A stretch of DNA of 64,000 nucleotides from JBEBVQ01 sp964527735 (GTDB lineage Bacteria; Bacteroidota; Bacteroidia; Chitinophagales; Chitinophagaceae). A model generated the notes under the pieces. That model was not told where the DNA came from and ran no database searches. It worked only from the letters and a program-made list of their open reading frames with translations. Shown here in pieces: positions 1 to 8,898 of this stretch (position 1 is its first letter; every line of letters begins with the position of its first letter). Both the position numbers and the translations under genes were made by a program. The DNA lies in NCBI GenBank assembly GCA_964527735.1, contig CAZGPG010000006.1:86571-150570 (forward strand). The letters run 5' to 3'.

Positions 1-45
1 CTAAAGGCCACCGCTTCCCCGCCCCGCCGCAAACAAAATATCCGC

Positions 46-53
46 TATTTTTG
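46..53 (+). promoter_or_regulatory. Candidate -7 promoter element for cysS
   Basis: TATTTTTG matches the Bacteroidota -7 consensus TAnnTTTG exactly and is followed by C. It ends 15 bases before the cysS ATG, which would leave a leader of only about 10 bases. I see no clear -33 TTG box, so this rests on one motif and position. Confidence 0.5.
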
Positions 54-68
54 CGCTAATTTTACCCC

Positions 69-1562
69 ATGCCGGATTTACATTTATATAATTCATATAC
101 CCGACAGAAAGAGAAATTTGAACCGCTTACGCCCGGACATGCGGGCCTGTATGTCTGCGGGCCTACCGTTTCAGGAGAATCCCACCTGGGCCATGCACGC
201 CCCTACATCACATTCGATGTGGTATATCGCTGGCTGAAACACCTGGGATACGAAGTACGTTATGTCCGGAACATCACAGATGCCGGGCACTTTGAAGAAG
301 AAGGCCGCGAAGCGGAAGACAAAGTATCCGAAAAAGCAAAACTGGAGCAGTTGGAACCCATGGAACTGGTCCATAAATATACCATCCTCTTCCGCCGGGG
401 CATGCAAAAGTTCAACTGCCTCGATCCCGACATTGAGCCTACCGCCACCGGCCATATCATCGAGCAGATCAGCATGATCGAAAAGATCATCGAAAAAGGA
501 TACGCCTATGAGGTGAACGGCTCCGTGTATTTTGACGTGAAAAAATATGCCGGACATCACCCTTATGGCAAGCTCTCCGGCCGGATCCTGGACGACCTGC
601 TCGAAACTACTCGCGAGCTCGACGGCCAGGAAGAAAAACGTAATAAGGTAGATTTCGCACTTTGGAAAAAAGCGCCGCCGCAACATATCATGCGCTGGAA
701 AAGCCCCTGGGGAGAAGGTTTCCCGGGCTGGCATATCGAATGTTCGGCGATGAGCAGCAAATACCTCGGCCCGCAGTTTGATATCCACGGCGGCGGCATG
801 GACCTGCAATTCCCGCACCACGAAAGCGAAATAGCACAAAGCACCATCGCCCACGACCACCCGCCCGTCCGCTATTGGATGCACAACAACATGATCACCA
901 TCAACGGGCGGAAAATGGGCAAGAGCTACAACAACGTAATCTCGCTCACAGAGCTTTTCAGTGGCAACCACCCCCTGCTGGAGCAGCCTTATCACCCGAT
1001 GGTGGTGCGCTTCTACATCCTGCAAACCCACTACCGCAGCACGCTCGACTTCTCCAATGAAGCCCTCCAGGCTTCGGAACGTGCGCTGCGCCGGTTATGG
1101 GAAGCATATGAGGTATTACAGAAATTGCCCAAACCCGAAACAGCAACCGCCGGTGACCCCGGACTCGACCAGAAAGTACAGGAATGGTGCCGCGAATGTG
1201 AAGCATTCATGAATGATGACTTTAACACAGCGCGGGTCATTGCCAACCTGTTTGAGCTGGCGCCGGTCATCAACGGACTGAAAGGCGGGCAGGTTAAAAA
1301 CAACGCATTATCCGCCGATACCTTCCGCTTCATAGAGCAAACCTTCCACCTGTATATGGAAGACATCCTCGGCCTCCAGCCGCTACAGGCAGAAGAAAAC
1401 GACAAACTTGATCAGGTACTGTCGCTGCTGATAGAAATGCGGAAAGACGCGCGTACACGAAAAGACTATGCCACATCAGACCAGATACGAAACAGGCTCG
1501 CCGAAGCCGGCATCCTGCTCAAAGACGAGAAGGACGGCAGCGTATCATACACCATTGAATAA
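69..1562 (+). CDS. cysS: Cysteinyl-tRNA synthetase
   Basis: Class I aminoacyl-tRNA synthetase that activates cysteine and charges tRNA-Cys in the cytoplasm. The 497-residue length is normal. The N-terminal YVCGPTV segment supplies the first zinc-binding Cys, HLGH is the HIGH signature, WHIECSAMS carries the further zinc-site Cys and His, and KMGKS is the KMSKS loop. The C-terminal part has the helical DALR anticodon-binding region (around DDFNTARVIANLFEL) and the usual charged tail. The ATG lies just downstream of a TAnnTTTG promoter element. The stop is 6 bases before the next gene, an ABC exporter, so the two are probably co-transcribed. Confidence 0.97.
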   Translation: MPDLHLYNSYTRQKEKFEPLTPGHAGLYVCGPTVSGESHLGHARPYITFDVVYRWLKHLGYEVRYVRNITDAGHFEEEGREAEDKVSEKAKLEQLEPMELVHKYTILFRRGMQKFNCLDPDIEPTATGHIIEQISMIEKIIEKGYAYEVNGSVYFDVKKYAGHHPYGKLSGRILDDLLETTRELDGQEEKRNKVDFALWKKAPPQHIMRWKSPWGEGFPGWHIECSAMSSKYLGPQFDIHGGGMDLQFPHHESEIAQSTIAHDHPPVRYWMHNNMITINGRKMGKSYNNVISLTELFSGNHPLLEQPYHPMVVRFYILQTHYRSTLDFSNEALQASERALRRLWEAYEVLQKLPKPETATAGDPGLDQKVQEWCRECEAFMNDDFNTARVIANLFELAPVINGLKGGQVKNNALSADTFRFIEQTFHLYMEDILGLQPLQAEENDKLDQVLSLLIEMRKDARTRKDYATSDQIRNRLAEAGILLKDEKDGSVSYTIE

Positions 1563-1568
1563 TAACGG

Positions 1569-3374
1569 ATGAAAAAACTGATGAAGCTGCTGCGCTATCT
1601 TGGCGATTATAAAGGTAAGATAGCGCTTTACTTTTTTACCAGCATGATGGCGATCCTGTTCGGCATCTTCTCGCTCGGTATGCTGGCGCCGGTGCTGCAG
1701 GTACTGTTTCGCGATCCGGCGCAGCAGCCCGTGGTAACAGACGGCAACCTGCTCTCACATGTCTCCGCCTATGTGCAGGATCTCATGGAGCAGGAAAGTA
1801 AACTCACCGTGCTCACCTATGTTTGCATCATGGTGGTGATCTTCACACTGCTCAAAAACCTGTTCCTCTATATTTCCGTTTACCTGCTCAATCCCATACG
1901 CAATGCAGTACTACGCCGCCTGCGCAATGACCTTTTCCGGAAAACGCTTTCATTACCGATCGGCTTCTTTACCGAAGAACGCAAAGGCGATCTCATCTCC
2001 CGGATGACCAATGATATCAACGAAGTGGAGCTGTCTATCATGGCCACGCTCGAAGTCTTCATCCGGGAGCCGCTCACCATCCTCTTCACATTAACCTCGA
2101 TGATCATCATCAGTCCGCAGCTAACGCTGTTTCTGCTGGTGTTCCTCCCCGTGGCAGGGTTGATTATCGGCAAGATCGGCAAGTCGCTCCGCAAATCATC
2201 CAACATTGTGCAGGAGCAGCTTGGGCTGATGCTCGGTGTGATAGAAGAAACACTTACCGGTATGCGGGTGATCAAGGCGTTCAATGCAGAGAAACACCAG
2301 CACCTGCGATTCACCGAGATCAACAACCTGCTCTTCCGCACCCGCAACCGGCTGGCCGCAAGAAGAGAGCTCAGTTCGCCCGTATCTGAGACGATGGGCG
2401 TGCTTGCCGTCAGCGTCATTCTCTGGTACGGCGGCAACCTGATCTTCAACAACCAGGCATCGCTGCAACCCGAGCAGTTCATTCTTTACATTGCGCTGTT
2501 CACGCAGATCATCAATCCGTTCAAAAACCTGTCTACTTCCTTTTTCAACATCCAGAAAGGCTCTGCGGCATTAGATCGTATAGCGCATCTGCTCGATGCC
2601 GATAACACCATCCGTGAAATACCCAACGCGCGTGAGATCCGCGGGTTTGAGCATGAAATTGAATTCCGGAATGTTTCCTTCTATTACGGTGAGAAAAGGA
2701 TTCTCGAAGACATCAACCTGAAAATCGGAAAGGGAAAAACCATTGCACTCGTGGGCGCTTCCGGCGCCGGAAAGTCCACACTGGCAGATCTGGTGCCACG
2801 CTTTCATGACGTGACGGAAGGCGCCATCCTGATTGACGGCATTGATGTAAAAGAGCTGAAGATCGATTCCCTGCGCAGGCTGATGGGGGTAGTGAGCCAG
2901 GATCCCATTCTGTTTAATGATACCATTTACAACAACATTGCGCTCGGCACAGGCGGCGCCACAGCAGCACAGGTGGAAGAAGCAGCACGTGTGGCACATG
3001 CCCACAACTTCATCATGCAGAAGCGGGATGGCTACGAAACCGTTGCCGGCGACCGCGGCACCCGGCTCAGCGGCGGCGAGCGCCAGCGTATCACCATCGC
3101 GCGTGCCGTACTGAAAAACCCGCCCGTATTGATCCTTGACGAGGCCACCTCCTCCCTCGATACCGAGAGCGAACGTATCGTGCAGGATGCCATCAACCAG
3201 CTCATGCAACACCGCACCTGTCTGGTGATCGCGCACCGGTTATCCACCGTGCAGCACGCCGATGAGATCATCGTGCTCGACAAGGGCCGGATCGTACAGC
3301 GCGGCCGGCACAGCGAGCTGATGCAGATCGATGGCCCATACCGGAAACTGGTGAACATGCAGCAAGTGAAATAA
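1569..3374 (+). CDS. ABC exporter, fused membrane and ATPase domains (MsbA-like)
   Basis: A 601-residue half-transporter of the exporter type. Residues 1-330 form the six-helix membrane domain, with RRLRNDLFRKTLSLP and DLISRMTNDINEVE as typical coupling-helix regions. Residues 360-601 form the ATPase: Walker A GASGAGKS, signature LSGGERQR, Walker B VLILDEATSSLD and H-loop IAHRLST are all intact. Bacteroidota members of this family are usually annotated as MsbA-like lipid A or lipid flippases; the substrate cannot be read here. It starts 6 bases after cysS and shares its transcript. No terminator is obvious downstream, only a repeat element. Confidence 0.93.
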   Translation: MKKLMKLLRYLGDYKGKIALYFFTSMMAILFGIFSLGMLAPVLQVLFRDPAQQPVVTDGNLLSHVSAYVQDLMEQESKLTVLTYVCIMVVIFTLLKNLFLYISVYLLNPIRNAVLRRLRNDLFRKTLSLPIGFFTEERKGDLISRMTNDINEVELSIMATLEVFIREPLTILFTLTSMIIISPQLTLFLLVFLPVAGLIIGKIGKSLRKSSNIVQEQLGLMLGVIEETLTGMRVIKAFNAEKHQHLRFTEINNLLFRTRNRLAARRELSSPVSETMGVLAVSVILWYGGNLIFNNQASLQPEQFILYIALFTQIINPFKNLSTSFFNIQKGSAALDRIAHLLDADNTIREIPNAREIRGFEHEIEFRNVSFYYGEKRILEDINLKIGKGKTIALVGASGAGKSTLADLVPRFHDVTEGAILIDGIDVKELKIDSLRRLMGVVSQDPILFNDTIYNNIALGTGGATAAQVEEAARVAHAHNFIMQKRDGYETVAGDRGTRLSGGERQRITIARAVLKNPPVLILDEATSSLDTESERIVQDAINQLMQHRTCLVIAHRLSTVQHADEIIVLDKGRIVQRGRHSELMQIDGPYRKLVNMQQVK

Positions 3375-3430
3375 AAAACGTATCGTGAAACCGGAGAGTA
3401 ATGGCCATGTTAAGTGTCCGTAGTAGCAAG

Positions 3431-3545
3431 AGCACCTCCCTCATTTCCTCCTTGAGGAGGAAAGATCACATCGTGTTACCTACAGAAGTACACTATTGAA
3501 ACGACGCAATCGTCTCCCCTTCAGGGGAGAATGTGAGGGGTGTTG
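3431..3545. repeat. Composite palindromic intergenic repeat (REP-like)
   Basis: Two tight hairpins lie in the gap before galE: TTTCCTCC/GGAGGAAA with a TTGA loop at 3444-3463, and TCTCCCC/GGGGAGA with a TTCA loop at 3513-3530. Flanking segments CACCTCCCTCA and TGAGGGGTG can pair around both with a small bulge. This nested shape is typical of short palindromic elements scattered through Bacteroidota genomes and is unlikely to be a plain terminator because no T-run follows either stem. Confidence 0.6.
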
Positions 3546-3629
3546 CGCATCGAGCCCGTCGAAGCCATTCCCACTCAACCATTCCCGCCCTTTTTCAACC
3601 CGATAACATCTCAGTTGCGTTCCTTACAG

Positions 3630-3637
3630 TACCTTTG
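3630..3637 (+). promoter_or_regulatory. Candidate -7 promoter element for galE
   Basis: TACCTTTG followed by T is an exact TAnnTTTGY match, ending 18 bases before the galE ATG. It predicts a leader of about 13 bases. A TTG lies upstream but at a shorter spacing than usual. Confidence 0.55.
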
Positions 3638-3655
3638 TCATAATATTAGTTAATC

Positions 3656-4693
3656 ATGAAAAAAATACTTGTTACAGGCGGATGCGGCTATATCGGCGGA
3701 CACACGATTGTGGACCTGGTAAACAACGGATTTGATGTAATATCCATCGACGACCTCTCGCGCGGATCGTTACGTATGCTGGCCGGTGTCGAGAAAATCC
3801 TCGGCCGTACCATCAAGAATTATAAGGTAGATCTTACCAACCTCGAAGATACCCAGGCTGTATTCATGGAAAACCGCGACATCGCAGGGATCATTCATTT
3901 TGCCGCCTATAAATCCGTTCCGGAATCGGTAGCAGAACCCCTGAAATACTTCCACAACAACCTCAATTCTCTGGTTAATATCCTGATGTGCGCACAGGAA
4001 TTCAAAGTGCCGCATATCGTCTTTTCATCGTCCTGCTCTGTGTACGGCAATGCACAAACACTGCCTGTAGATGAGCACGCGCCGCTGGCAGAAGCAGAAT
4101 CTCCGTACGCACGCACCAAGCAGATGGGCGAAGCGATCTGCCGGGATTTCACATTTCAGAACAAGGATTTCAATACCATATTGCTCCGCTACTTCAACCC
4201 TGTGGGTGCGCATCCGTCAGCCATTATCGGAGAGCTTCAAGAAAAACCGGAGAACCTCGTGCCGGTCATTACCCAGACTGCTATCGGCAAACGGCCGGAG
4301 ATGCACGTATTCGGTTCTGATTATGACACCCGCGATGGCTCCTGTGTACGCGACTACATCCACGTAATGGACATTGCCGATGCGCACACCAAAGCATTGC
4401 AGTATATGCTGGAAGGCCGCAACCGAAGCAACTGTGAAATCTTCAACCTCGGCTCAGGCGACGGTGTAACGGTACTGGAGATGATCCGGGCTTTTGAAAA
4501 AGTATCCGGCAAAACACTGAATTACAAGCTGGGGCCACGTCGCGCCGGCGATGTGATCGCCGTATACGCCAACAATACCAAGGCTCGTGCATTGCTGGGC
4601 TGGGATCCCCAATACACACTCGACCGCATGATGGACACCGCCTGGCGCTGGGAGCTGGCGCTGCAGCATGAGGCGCAGGTGCAGCTCAACTAA
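3656..4693 (+). CDS. galE: UDP-glucose 4-epimerase
   Basis: Short-chain dehydrogenase-type epimerase that interconverts UDP-glucose and UDP-galactose with bound NAD. The N-terminus has the Rossmann motif GGCGYIGGH, SSSCSVYG holds the catalytic Ser/Thr region, and YARTK is the YxxxK catalytic pair. ILLRYFNPVGAH and DYIHVMDIADAH are typical GalE blocks. The 345-residue length fits. It stands alone between an upstream repeat and a convergent transporter gene, with its own promoter. It may supply galactose units for lipopolysaccharide or exopolysaccharide; a related UDP-sugar epimerase is the main alternative. Confidence 0.93.
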   Translation: MKKILVTGGCGYIGGHTIVDLVNNGFDVISIDDLSRGSLRMLAGVEKILGRTIKNYKVDLTNLEDTQAVFMENRDIAGIIHFAAYKSVPESVAEPLKYFHNNLNSLVNILMCAQEFKVPHIVFSSSCSVYGNAQTLPVDEHAPLAEAESPYARTKQMGEAICRDFTFQNKDFNTILLRYFNPVGAHPSAIIGELQEKPENLVPVITQTAIGKRPEMHVFGSDYDTRDGSCVRDYIHVMDIADAHTKALQYMLEGRNRSNCEIFNLGSGDGVTVLEMIRAFEKVSGKTLNYKLGPRRAGDVIAVYANNTKARALLGWDPQYTLDRMMDTAWRWELALQHEAQVQLN

Positions 4694-4753
4694 ACAACGC
4701 TTATTCAATGAGTAATTGCCGGAGACAAGAAACAAACCTGCGTCCCTGATTCA

Positions 4754-6229
4754 TTACTTAAACCACATATTCATTGCTACTGGCATTAAAAACCAGCAAA
4801 ATAGCGTTATCAGGATGATGGAGATGAGGTTCATTACAAAGCCCGCCTTCACCATTTGCATAAACCGGATGCGCCCGCTGGCAAAGACGATTGCATTGGG
4901 AGGCGTACCCATCGGCAACATGCCTGCACAGCTCGCCGCAAGCGTCATGGGCAGGCCAAGCATCAGGGGATTAATATGAAGAATATCCGCCAGGGCCGAT
5001 AATACCGGCGCGAGCACAATCACCTGCGCCACATTGCTCATCACTTCACTGATGAATATAGATACGATCGTCACGGCAAGTACAAGCAGGAAAATATTTC
5101 CGGAAAACTGTGCGATCCACTGACCAATATCCTCCATGAGACCTGCATTTTCCAATGCATTGGCCAACGTTATTCCCCCTCCAAACAGCAGCAGAATACC
5201 CCATGCCATCTTATTGGTATCCGCCCAGACCAGCAATGGAGGTATACGTTCTTCCGGTTTCTTCCTGCCGGCAGGGCAGATAAACAACGCAATGATGCAC
5301 ATCACGGCAATGATGGTATCATCGAGGCGGAAGACATCCTGGATATCATTGATAATACTGCGCGTCATCCAGAGCAATGCTGTGGCTGCAAGGACCGCTA
5401 ACACACGCTTTTCTGCCTTTTGCATAGGCCCGAGCTGCCGTATTTCTTCCCGGATCAGTTCTGACGTCACACCATTGGCGCGTATCCCGTTCGGGTACAT
5501 CCATCTGGCAACGACCCAGTACAGGCAAAAGAGCAGCACAATGCTCAGTGGCGTACACAGAAACATCCATTCCATAAAGCCCAGCTCTTTACCGTATTTT
5601 TCGTACAGATGCGCTGCATAGGCCACATTGGGCGGCGTACCGATAAGGGTCGCTATACCACTCAGATTCGAGGCATAAGCGATCATCAGCAGAATGACCA
5701 GCGAGAAATTATTGATACTTTTCCCCGGAGGGTTATTTTCCTCCATCACCTGTATTACAGACAATGCAATAGGGAACATCATCATGGTAGTAGCAGTGTT
5801 GCTCAACCACATACTCAGCAAGCCGGTAGCGATCATAAATCCCAGGATGATACTGTTACCGCTGGAGCCGGTAATGCGAATAATATTGAGTGCGATCCGT
5901 CTGTGAAGACTCCATTTCTCAATGGCCAGCCCCAGCATAAATCCGCCCATAAACAGGAAGATCACCGGGTTGGCATAGGGCGCAGCAGTATCCTTCAGCG
6001 TACCTACACCCGTGAGCGGAAAGAGCACCAGCGGCACAAGCGCCACCACAGGCATGGGCAGCGCTTCAGATACCCACCAGGTGATCATCAGCGCCGCTAC
6101 GGCCAGTACTTTTGCGGCGCCGGGACTTACACCAAAAGGATTCGCCCAGGCAAATATCAATGCAATTATAACGCCGGTAAAAAGAAAGATCGTTTTTCTG
6201 TTCCGGGAATACGCCGTCTTTAAATACAT
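4754..6229 (-). CDS. SLC13/DASS family sodium:carboxylate symporter
   Basis: A 491-residue multi-pass membrane transporter of the divalent anion:sodium symporter family, which takes up dicarboxylates, citrate or sulfate with sodium. Diagnostic blocks are WLSNTATTMMMFP (first SNT motif), IGTPPNVAY, the second site MSNVAQV and MGTPPNAIVFASG near the C-terminus. The second canonical SNT reads SNV here. About a dozen hydrophobic helices are visible. The ATG at 6229 is preferred over a TTG one codon upstream. It lies downstream of pdxH on the same strand after about 110 bases and converges with galE. The substrate is not certain. Confidence 0.9.
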   Translation of the reverse strand: MYLKTAYSRNRKTIFLFTGVIIALIFAWANPFGVSPGAAKVLAVAALMITWWVSEALPMPVVALVPLVLFPLTGVGTLKDTAAPYANPVIFLFMGGFMLGLAIEKWSLHRRIALNIIRITGSSGNSIILGFMIATGLLSMWLSNTATTMMMFPIALSVIQVMEENNPPGKSINNFSLVILLMIAYASNLSGIATLIGTPPNVAYAAHLYEKYGKELGFMEWMFLCTPLSIVLLFCLYWVVARWMYPNGIRANGVTSELIREEIRQLGPMQKAEKRVLAVLAATALLWMTRSIINDIQDVFRLDDTIIAVMCIIALFICPAGRKKPEERIPPLLVWADTNKMAWGILLLFGGGITLANALENAGLMEDIGQWIAQFSGNIFLLVLAVTIVSIFISEVMSNVAQVIVLAPVLSALADILHINPLMLGLPMTLAASCAGMLPMGTPPNAIVFASGRIRFMQMVKAGFVMNLISIILITLFCWFLMPVAMNMWFK

Positions 6230-6343
6230 CAAATTTTTAAAGCGTCGAATGTAATATATATCCCGGATTATTTCAAACCCGGGCGATATGTATTATAAAA
6301 ATGGGGATCATTGGAGCCAGGAAACTAACGAGCGGGACCAGCA

Positions 6344-7003
6344 CTACGGGGCCAGCCGGTATCGCTCCCACACAGCAGTTGTATCCTTACGGAGAAAGAC
6401 AATCCGGTCGTGGAGACGGCTGCTGCGCCCCTGCCAGAACTCTATACGCGTGGGTATGATGCGAAAGCCACCCCAATGCTCCGGCCGGGGGATATGATTA
6501 TCGTCGGGGAATTGCCCGCGATATTTCTGTTCGTTTTCCTCGAGCACAGAACGGGATTCAATGATTTCACTCTGGGGAGATGCCCAGGCGCCGATACGGC
6601 TCTCCGGCGGGCGCGAAAAGAAATAAGCATCGCTTTCTGCAGCAGAAATTTTTTCTGCAATGCCTTCGACACGCACCTGCCGTTCCAGATCTTTCCAGAA
6701 AAAAAGCAACGCAGCCTGCGGATGTCCGGCAAGATCTTTCCCTTTGGCGCTGTTGTAATTGGTGAAGAAAACAAATCCTTTTTCGTCCAGACCTTTCAGC
6801 AATACAATGCGGGCGTGGGGCTGCCCGGCAGTATCCACGGTAGCCAGCGTCATCGCATTGACCTCATCAATCTGCGCCCTTTCGGCTTCCCCAAACCATT
6901 TTCTGAAAAAGATCAGCGGATCGTCTCCCGCAGCGGCTTCATCCAGCGCTGCCCGGCAGTAATCCCTGCGTATGTCTGCAATATGATTTGTATCGGATGG
7001 CAA
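6344..7003 (-). CDS. pdxH: Pyridoxamine 5'-phosphate oxidase, probable TTG start
   Basis: FMN-dependent oxidase that makes pyridoxal 5'-phosphate. RIVLLKGLDEKGFVFFTNY, SRIGAWASPQSEII and the C-terminal FWQGRSSRLHDR...RLAP are characteristic. The open frame runs upstream to 7189, but the first 62 residues do not resemble the family. A TTG at 7003, just before PSDTNHIADIRRDY, gives 219 residues, close to the usual 218 or so. There is no ATG near that point in this frame. The upstream small membrane protein ends 11 bases before this start, so translational coupling is plausible. The start choice is inference; the family call is firm. Confidence 0.9.
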   Translation of the reverse strand: MPSDTNHIADIRRDYCRAALDEAAAGDDPLIFFRKWFGEAERAQIDEVNAMTLATVDTAGQPHARIVLLKGLDEKGFVFFTNYNSAKGKDLAGHPQAALLFFWKDLERQVRVEGIAEKISAAESDAYFFSRPPESRIGAWASPQSEIIESRSVLEENEQKYRGQFPDDNHIPRPEHWGGFRIIPTRIEFWQGRSSRLHDRIVFLRKDTTAVWERYRLAP

Positions 7004-7014
7004 CTCGTGATCAT

Positions 7015-7149
7015 TTATTTGCCGGAGCCCAGGTATTTTACCATAACATAGATCACCCCGATGACCATCAGCAACCCGAACACCCAGCCGAGTATAGGAC
7101 CTACAAGGTTTCCGGTATCGTAAAATGAATTCAGCAGCAGGCTTGTCAT
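7015..7149 (-). CDS. Small single-pass membrane protein (44 aa), unknown
   Basis: An ATG-to-TAA frame of 44 codons directly upstream of pdxH. The protein starts MTSLLLNSFYDTGNLVG, has one hydrophobic helix (about residues 20-38, GWVFGLLMVIGVIYVMV) and ends with a short basic tail KYLGSGK. The stop is 11 bases before the proposed pdxH start, so they are probably one transcript. I do not recognise the family. The clear helix, the basic cytoplasmic-type end and the snug fit before pdxH favour a real gene, but at this size chance cannot be excluded. Confidence 0.55.
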   Translation of the reverse strand: MTSLLLNSFYDTGNLVGPILGWVFGLLMVIGVIYVMVKYLGSGK

Positions 7150-7273
7150 ATCTGAAGTGATTTGCGGTGCAAGATACATGTTTTAGCACAATTTTGCAGC
7201 ATGTGGCGAATGTGGTTAGGGCTGTTGAATTCTAAACAAAAAACGTGTCAGGCGGATAGTGGTACATAATAAT

Positions 7274-7389
7274 CCCAACGCAATGTATTGAGCGCTGTAG
7301 GTATGCTGCCCTTTCAGGGCGGAGGTACGGTGTGTCTACATGGGCCCAACGCGATGCATTGGGCTGTGTATATATTGCCCTTTCAGGGC
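7274..7389. repeat. Two direct copies of a ~46-bp palindrome-bearing repeat
   Basis: Copies at 7274-7320 and 7345-7389 share CCCAACGC, ATTG and the ending TGCCCTTTCAGGGC, whose GCCCT/AGGGC arms form a hairpin. They lie in the 515-base gap between the small membrane protein and the chromate transporter. The arrangement fits a REP-type element family; the rest of the gap apart from the hairpins at 7484-7530 shows no gene. Confidence 0.65.
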
Positions 7390-7483
7390 AGGTATTGTTG
7401 TAGTGTAGACAGGATATTATGCCGGAGGAGAATTGGAAATGAGCTTTCAGAGATATTATTGTAGTTGTAGTGCATAAGTCGCC

Positions 7484-7530
7484 AAAGGCTGAAAGCCTTT
7501 AATATATATAGCCCGGGGCAACGCCCCGGG
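7484..7530. repeat. Paired hairpins in the gap before chrA
   Basis: AAAGGCT-GAA-AGCCTTT (7484-7500) is followed after an AT-rich spacer by CCCGGGGC-AAC-GCCCCGGG (7512-7530). Both stems are perfect. Neither has a T-run, so a mobile or REP-type intergenic element is likelier than a terminator. Confidence 0.6.
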
Positions 7531-7664
7531 TAATGAATATATTATCCGGGACGTTGCAGTTTGCAACAGAAAGGGCGGCACCGATCATAAAAAATCACTT
7601 TTTCTGTGTACATTTCGCTAAGTAAAGCCGGTTCATCCTGATCCTTCAGCGTCACATACCATTT

Positions 7665-8876
7665 TTGAAAGCCGTCAGCCTGTATGCCCTGACTGCCTTC
7701 GGCGGTCCGCATGGCCATATAGGAATGATGATAAAAACATTCGCCCGGAAAAAACATTATGTAACAGAGGAAGAGCTGCTGGAATACAACGCTTTCTGCC
7801 AGATGCTCCCCGGCCCCTCCTCCACGCAGACCGTTATGCTGATTGCCATGAAGCGGGGCGGCATTCCGCTTGCATTACTGGCGCTGCTGCTCTGGATCTG
7901 TCCTGCAGTGCTGCTCATGGCCGCATTTTCATTCCTGCTGTATTTTTTCGATGCCAAAGATATCCAGACCAACCTGTTCCTGTACATCCAGCCCATGTCG
8001 GTCGGGTTCATATTTTACGCTGCGATGCGGATGATGCGATCCAATATCCGGCATTCCGCAACCTATGCGATCATGTTCGGCAGTATCGTGGCAACGATAC
8101 TGATACCGTCTCCCTGGGTATTTCCCGCATTGCTCGTAGTTGCCGGCACGATCAGTAATTTCAGCAACAAACGTATTCCTGAACGCAGTAAAAATCCCCG
8201 CCCGATCCGTTGGATCAGCCTCTGGCTCTTCTTCCTGATATTTATTGCCGCAGGGGTGCTAAGTGAAGTAGCCCGTGCACATGAATGGGAGCACCGGCGG
8301 CTGTTCAACCTCTTTGAAAACTTTTACCGCTTCGGAAGCATTGTATTTGGCGGCGGACAGGCATTGATGCCGATGATGCTCTATCAGTTTGTATCCCGTC
8401 CCATCCACCAGGGTGCAGCCCCCTGGCTTACATCCACAGAGCTTCTTACCGGCTATGGTCTTATCCAGGCATTACCCGGACCCGTGTTCTCAATATGCGC
8501 TTTTGTGGGCGGAATGGCCATGAGCGCTTTCGGGCCGGGCTGGCAGGTACTTGGGAGTATTACTGCAACAGTAGCTGTATTCCTGCCCAGCACATTGTTA
8601 CTGTTTTTTCTTTTTCCTCTGTATCAGAACCTCAAGCAGCATGTCATTATCTTCAGAGCGCTGGAAGGAATCAATGCCGCGATCGTAGGGATTATCTGGG
8701 CAACCGGCCTGGTATTGCTCCGGATGCTGATGCCGGAACCGTCGCCGGGACTATTAACGACAAATTTTACGGTTATTGCCATCACCTTTTGCCTGCTCTA
8801 CTTTACCCGTATCCCCGCCCCGCTGATCGTACTGGGGTGGATACTGCTGGGATGGGTGATGCATGGGTTCCAGTAG
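7665..8876 (+). CDS. chrA: Chromate transporter, long-chain ChrA family
   Basis: Inner-membrane transporter of the CHR family, associated with export of chromate. The 403 residues contain two homologous CHR halves. The first opens with LTAFGGPHGHIGMM and LEYNAFCQMLPGPSSTQT; the second has FGGGQALMPMMLYQF and GYGLIQALPGPVFS. The first standard start in frame is the TTG at 7665, but the open frame continues up to 7626 and reads RHIPFLKAV, which resembles the normal family N-terminus. The true start is therefore probably slightly upstream, at a non-standard codon such as CTG 7638 or ATC 7641. The gene converges with rsgA. Confidence 0.88.
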   Translation: MKAVSLYALTAFGGPHGHIGMMIKTFARKKHYVTEEELLEYNAFCQMLPGPSSTQTVMLIAMKRGGIPLALLALLLWICPAVLLMAAFSFLLYFFDAKDIQTNLFLYIQPMSVGFIFYAAMRMMRSNIRHSATYAIMFGSIVATILIPSPWVFPALLVVAGTISNFSNKRIPERSKNPRPIRWISLWLFFLIFIAAGVLSEVARAHEWEHRRLFNLFENFYRFGSIVFGGGQALMPMMLYQFVSRPIHQGAAPWLTSTELLTGYGLIQALPGPVFSICAFVGGMAMSAFGPGWQVLGSITATVAVFLPSTLLLFFLFPLYQNLKQHVIIFRALEGINAAIVGIIWATGLVLLRMLMPEPSPGLLTTNFTVIAITFCLLYFTRIPAPLIVLGWILLGWVMHGFQ

Positions 8877-8898
8877 GTAGCAAGTCGTCTCAAAAAAA

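Noticed and set aside
171..1031. A 286-codon minus-strand open frame opposite cysS
   Set aside because: Low-complexity composition and full overlap with a canonical tRNA synthetase gene.
6344..7189. Full-length 281-codon reading of pdxH
   Set aside because: The first 62 residues are unrelated to the family and overlap the small membrane protein gene; the TTG at 7003 gives the normal length.
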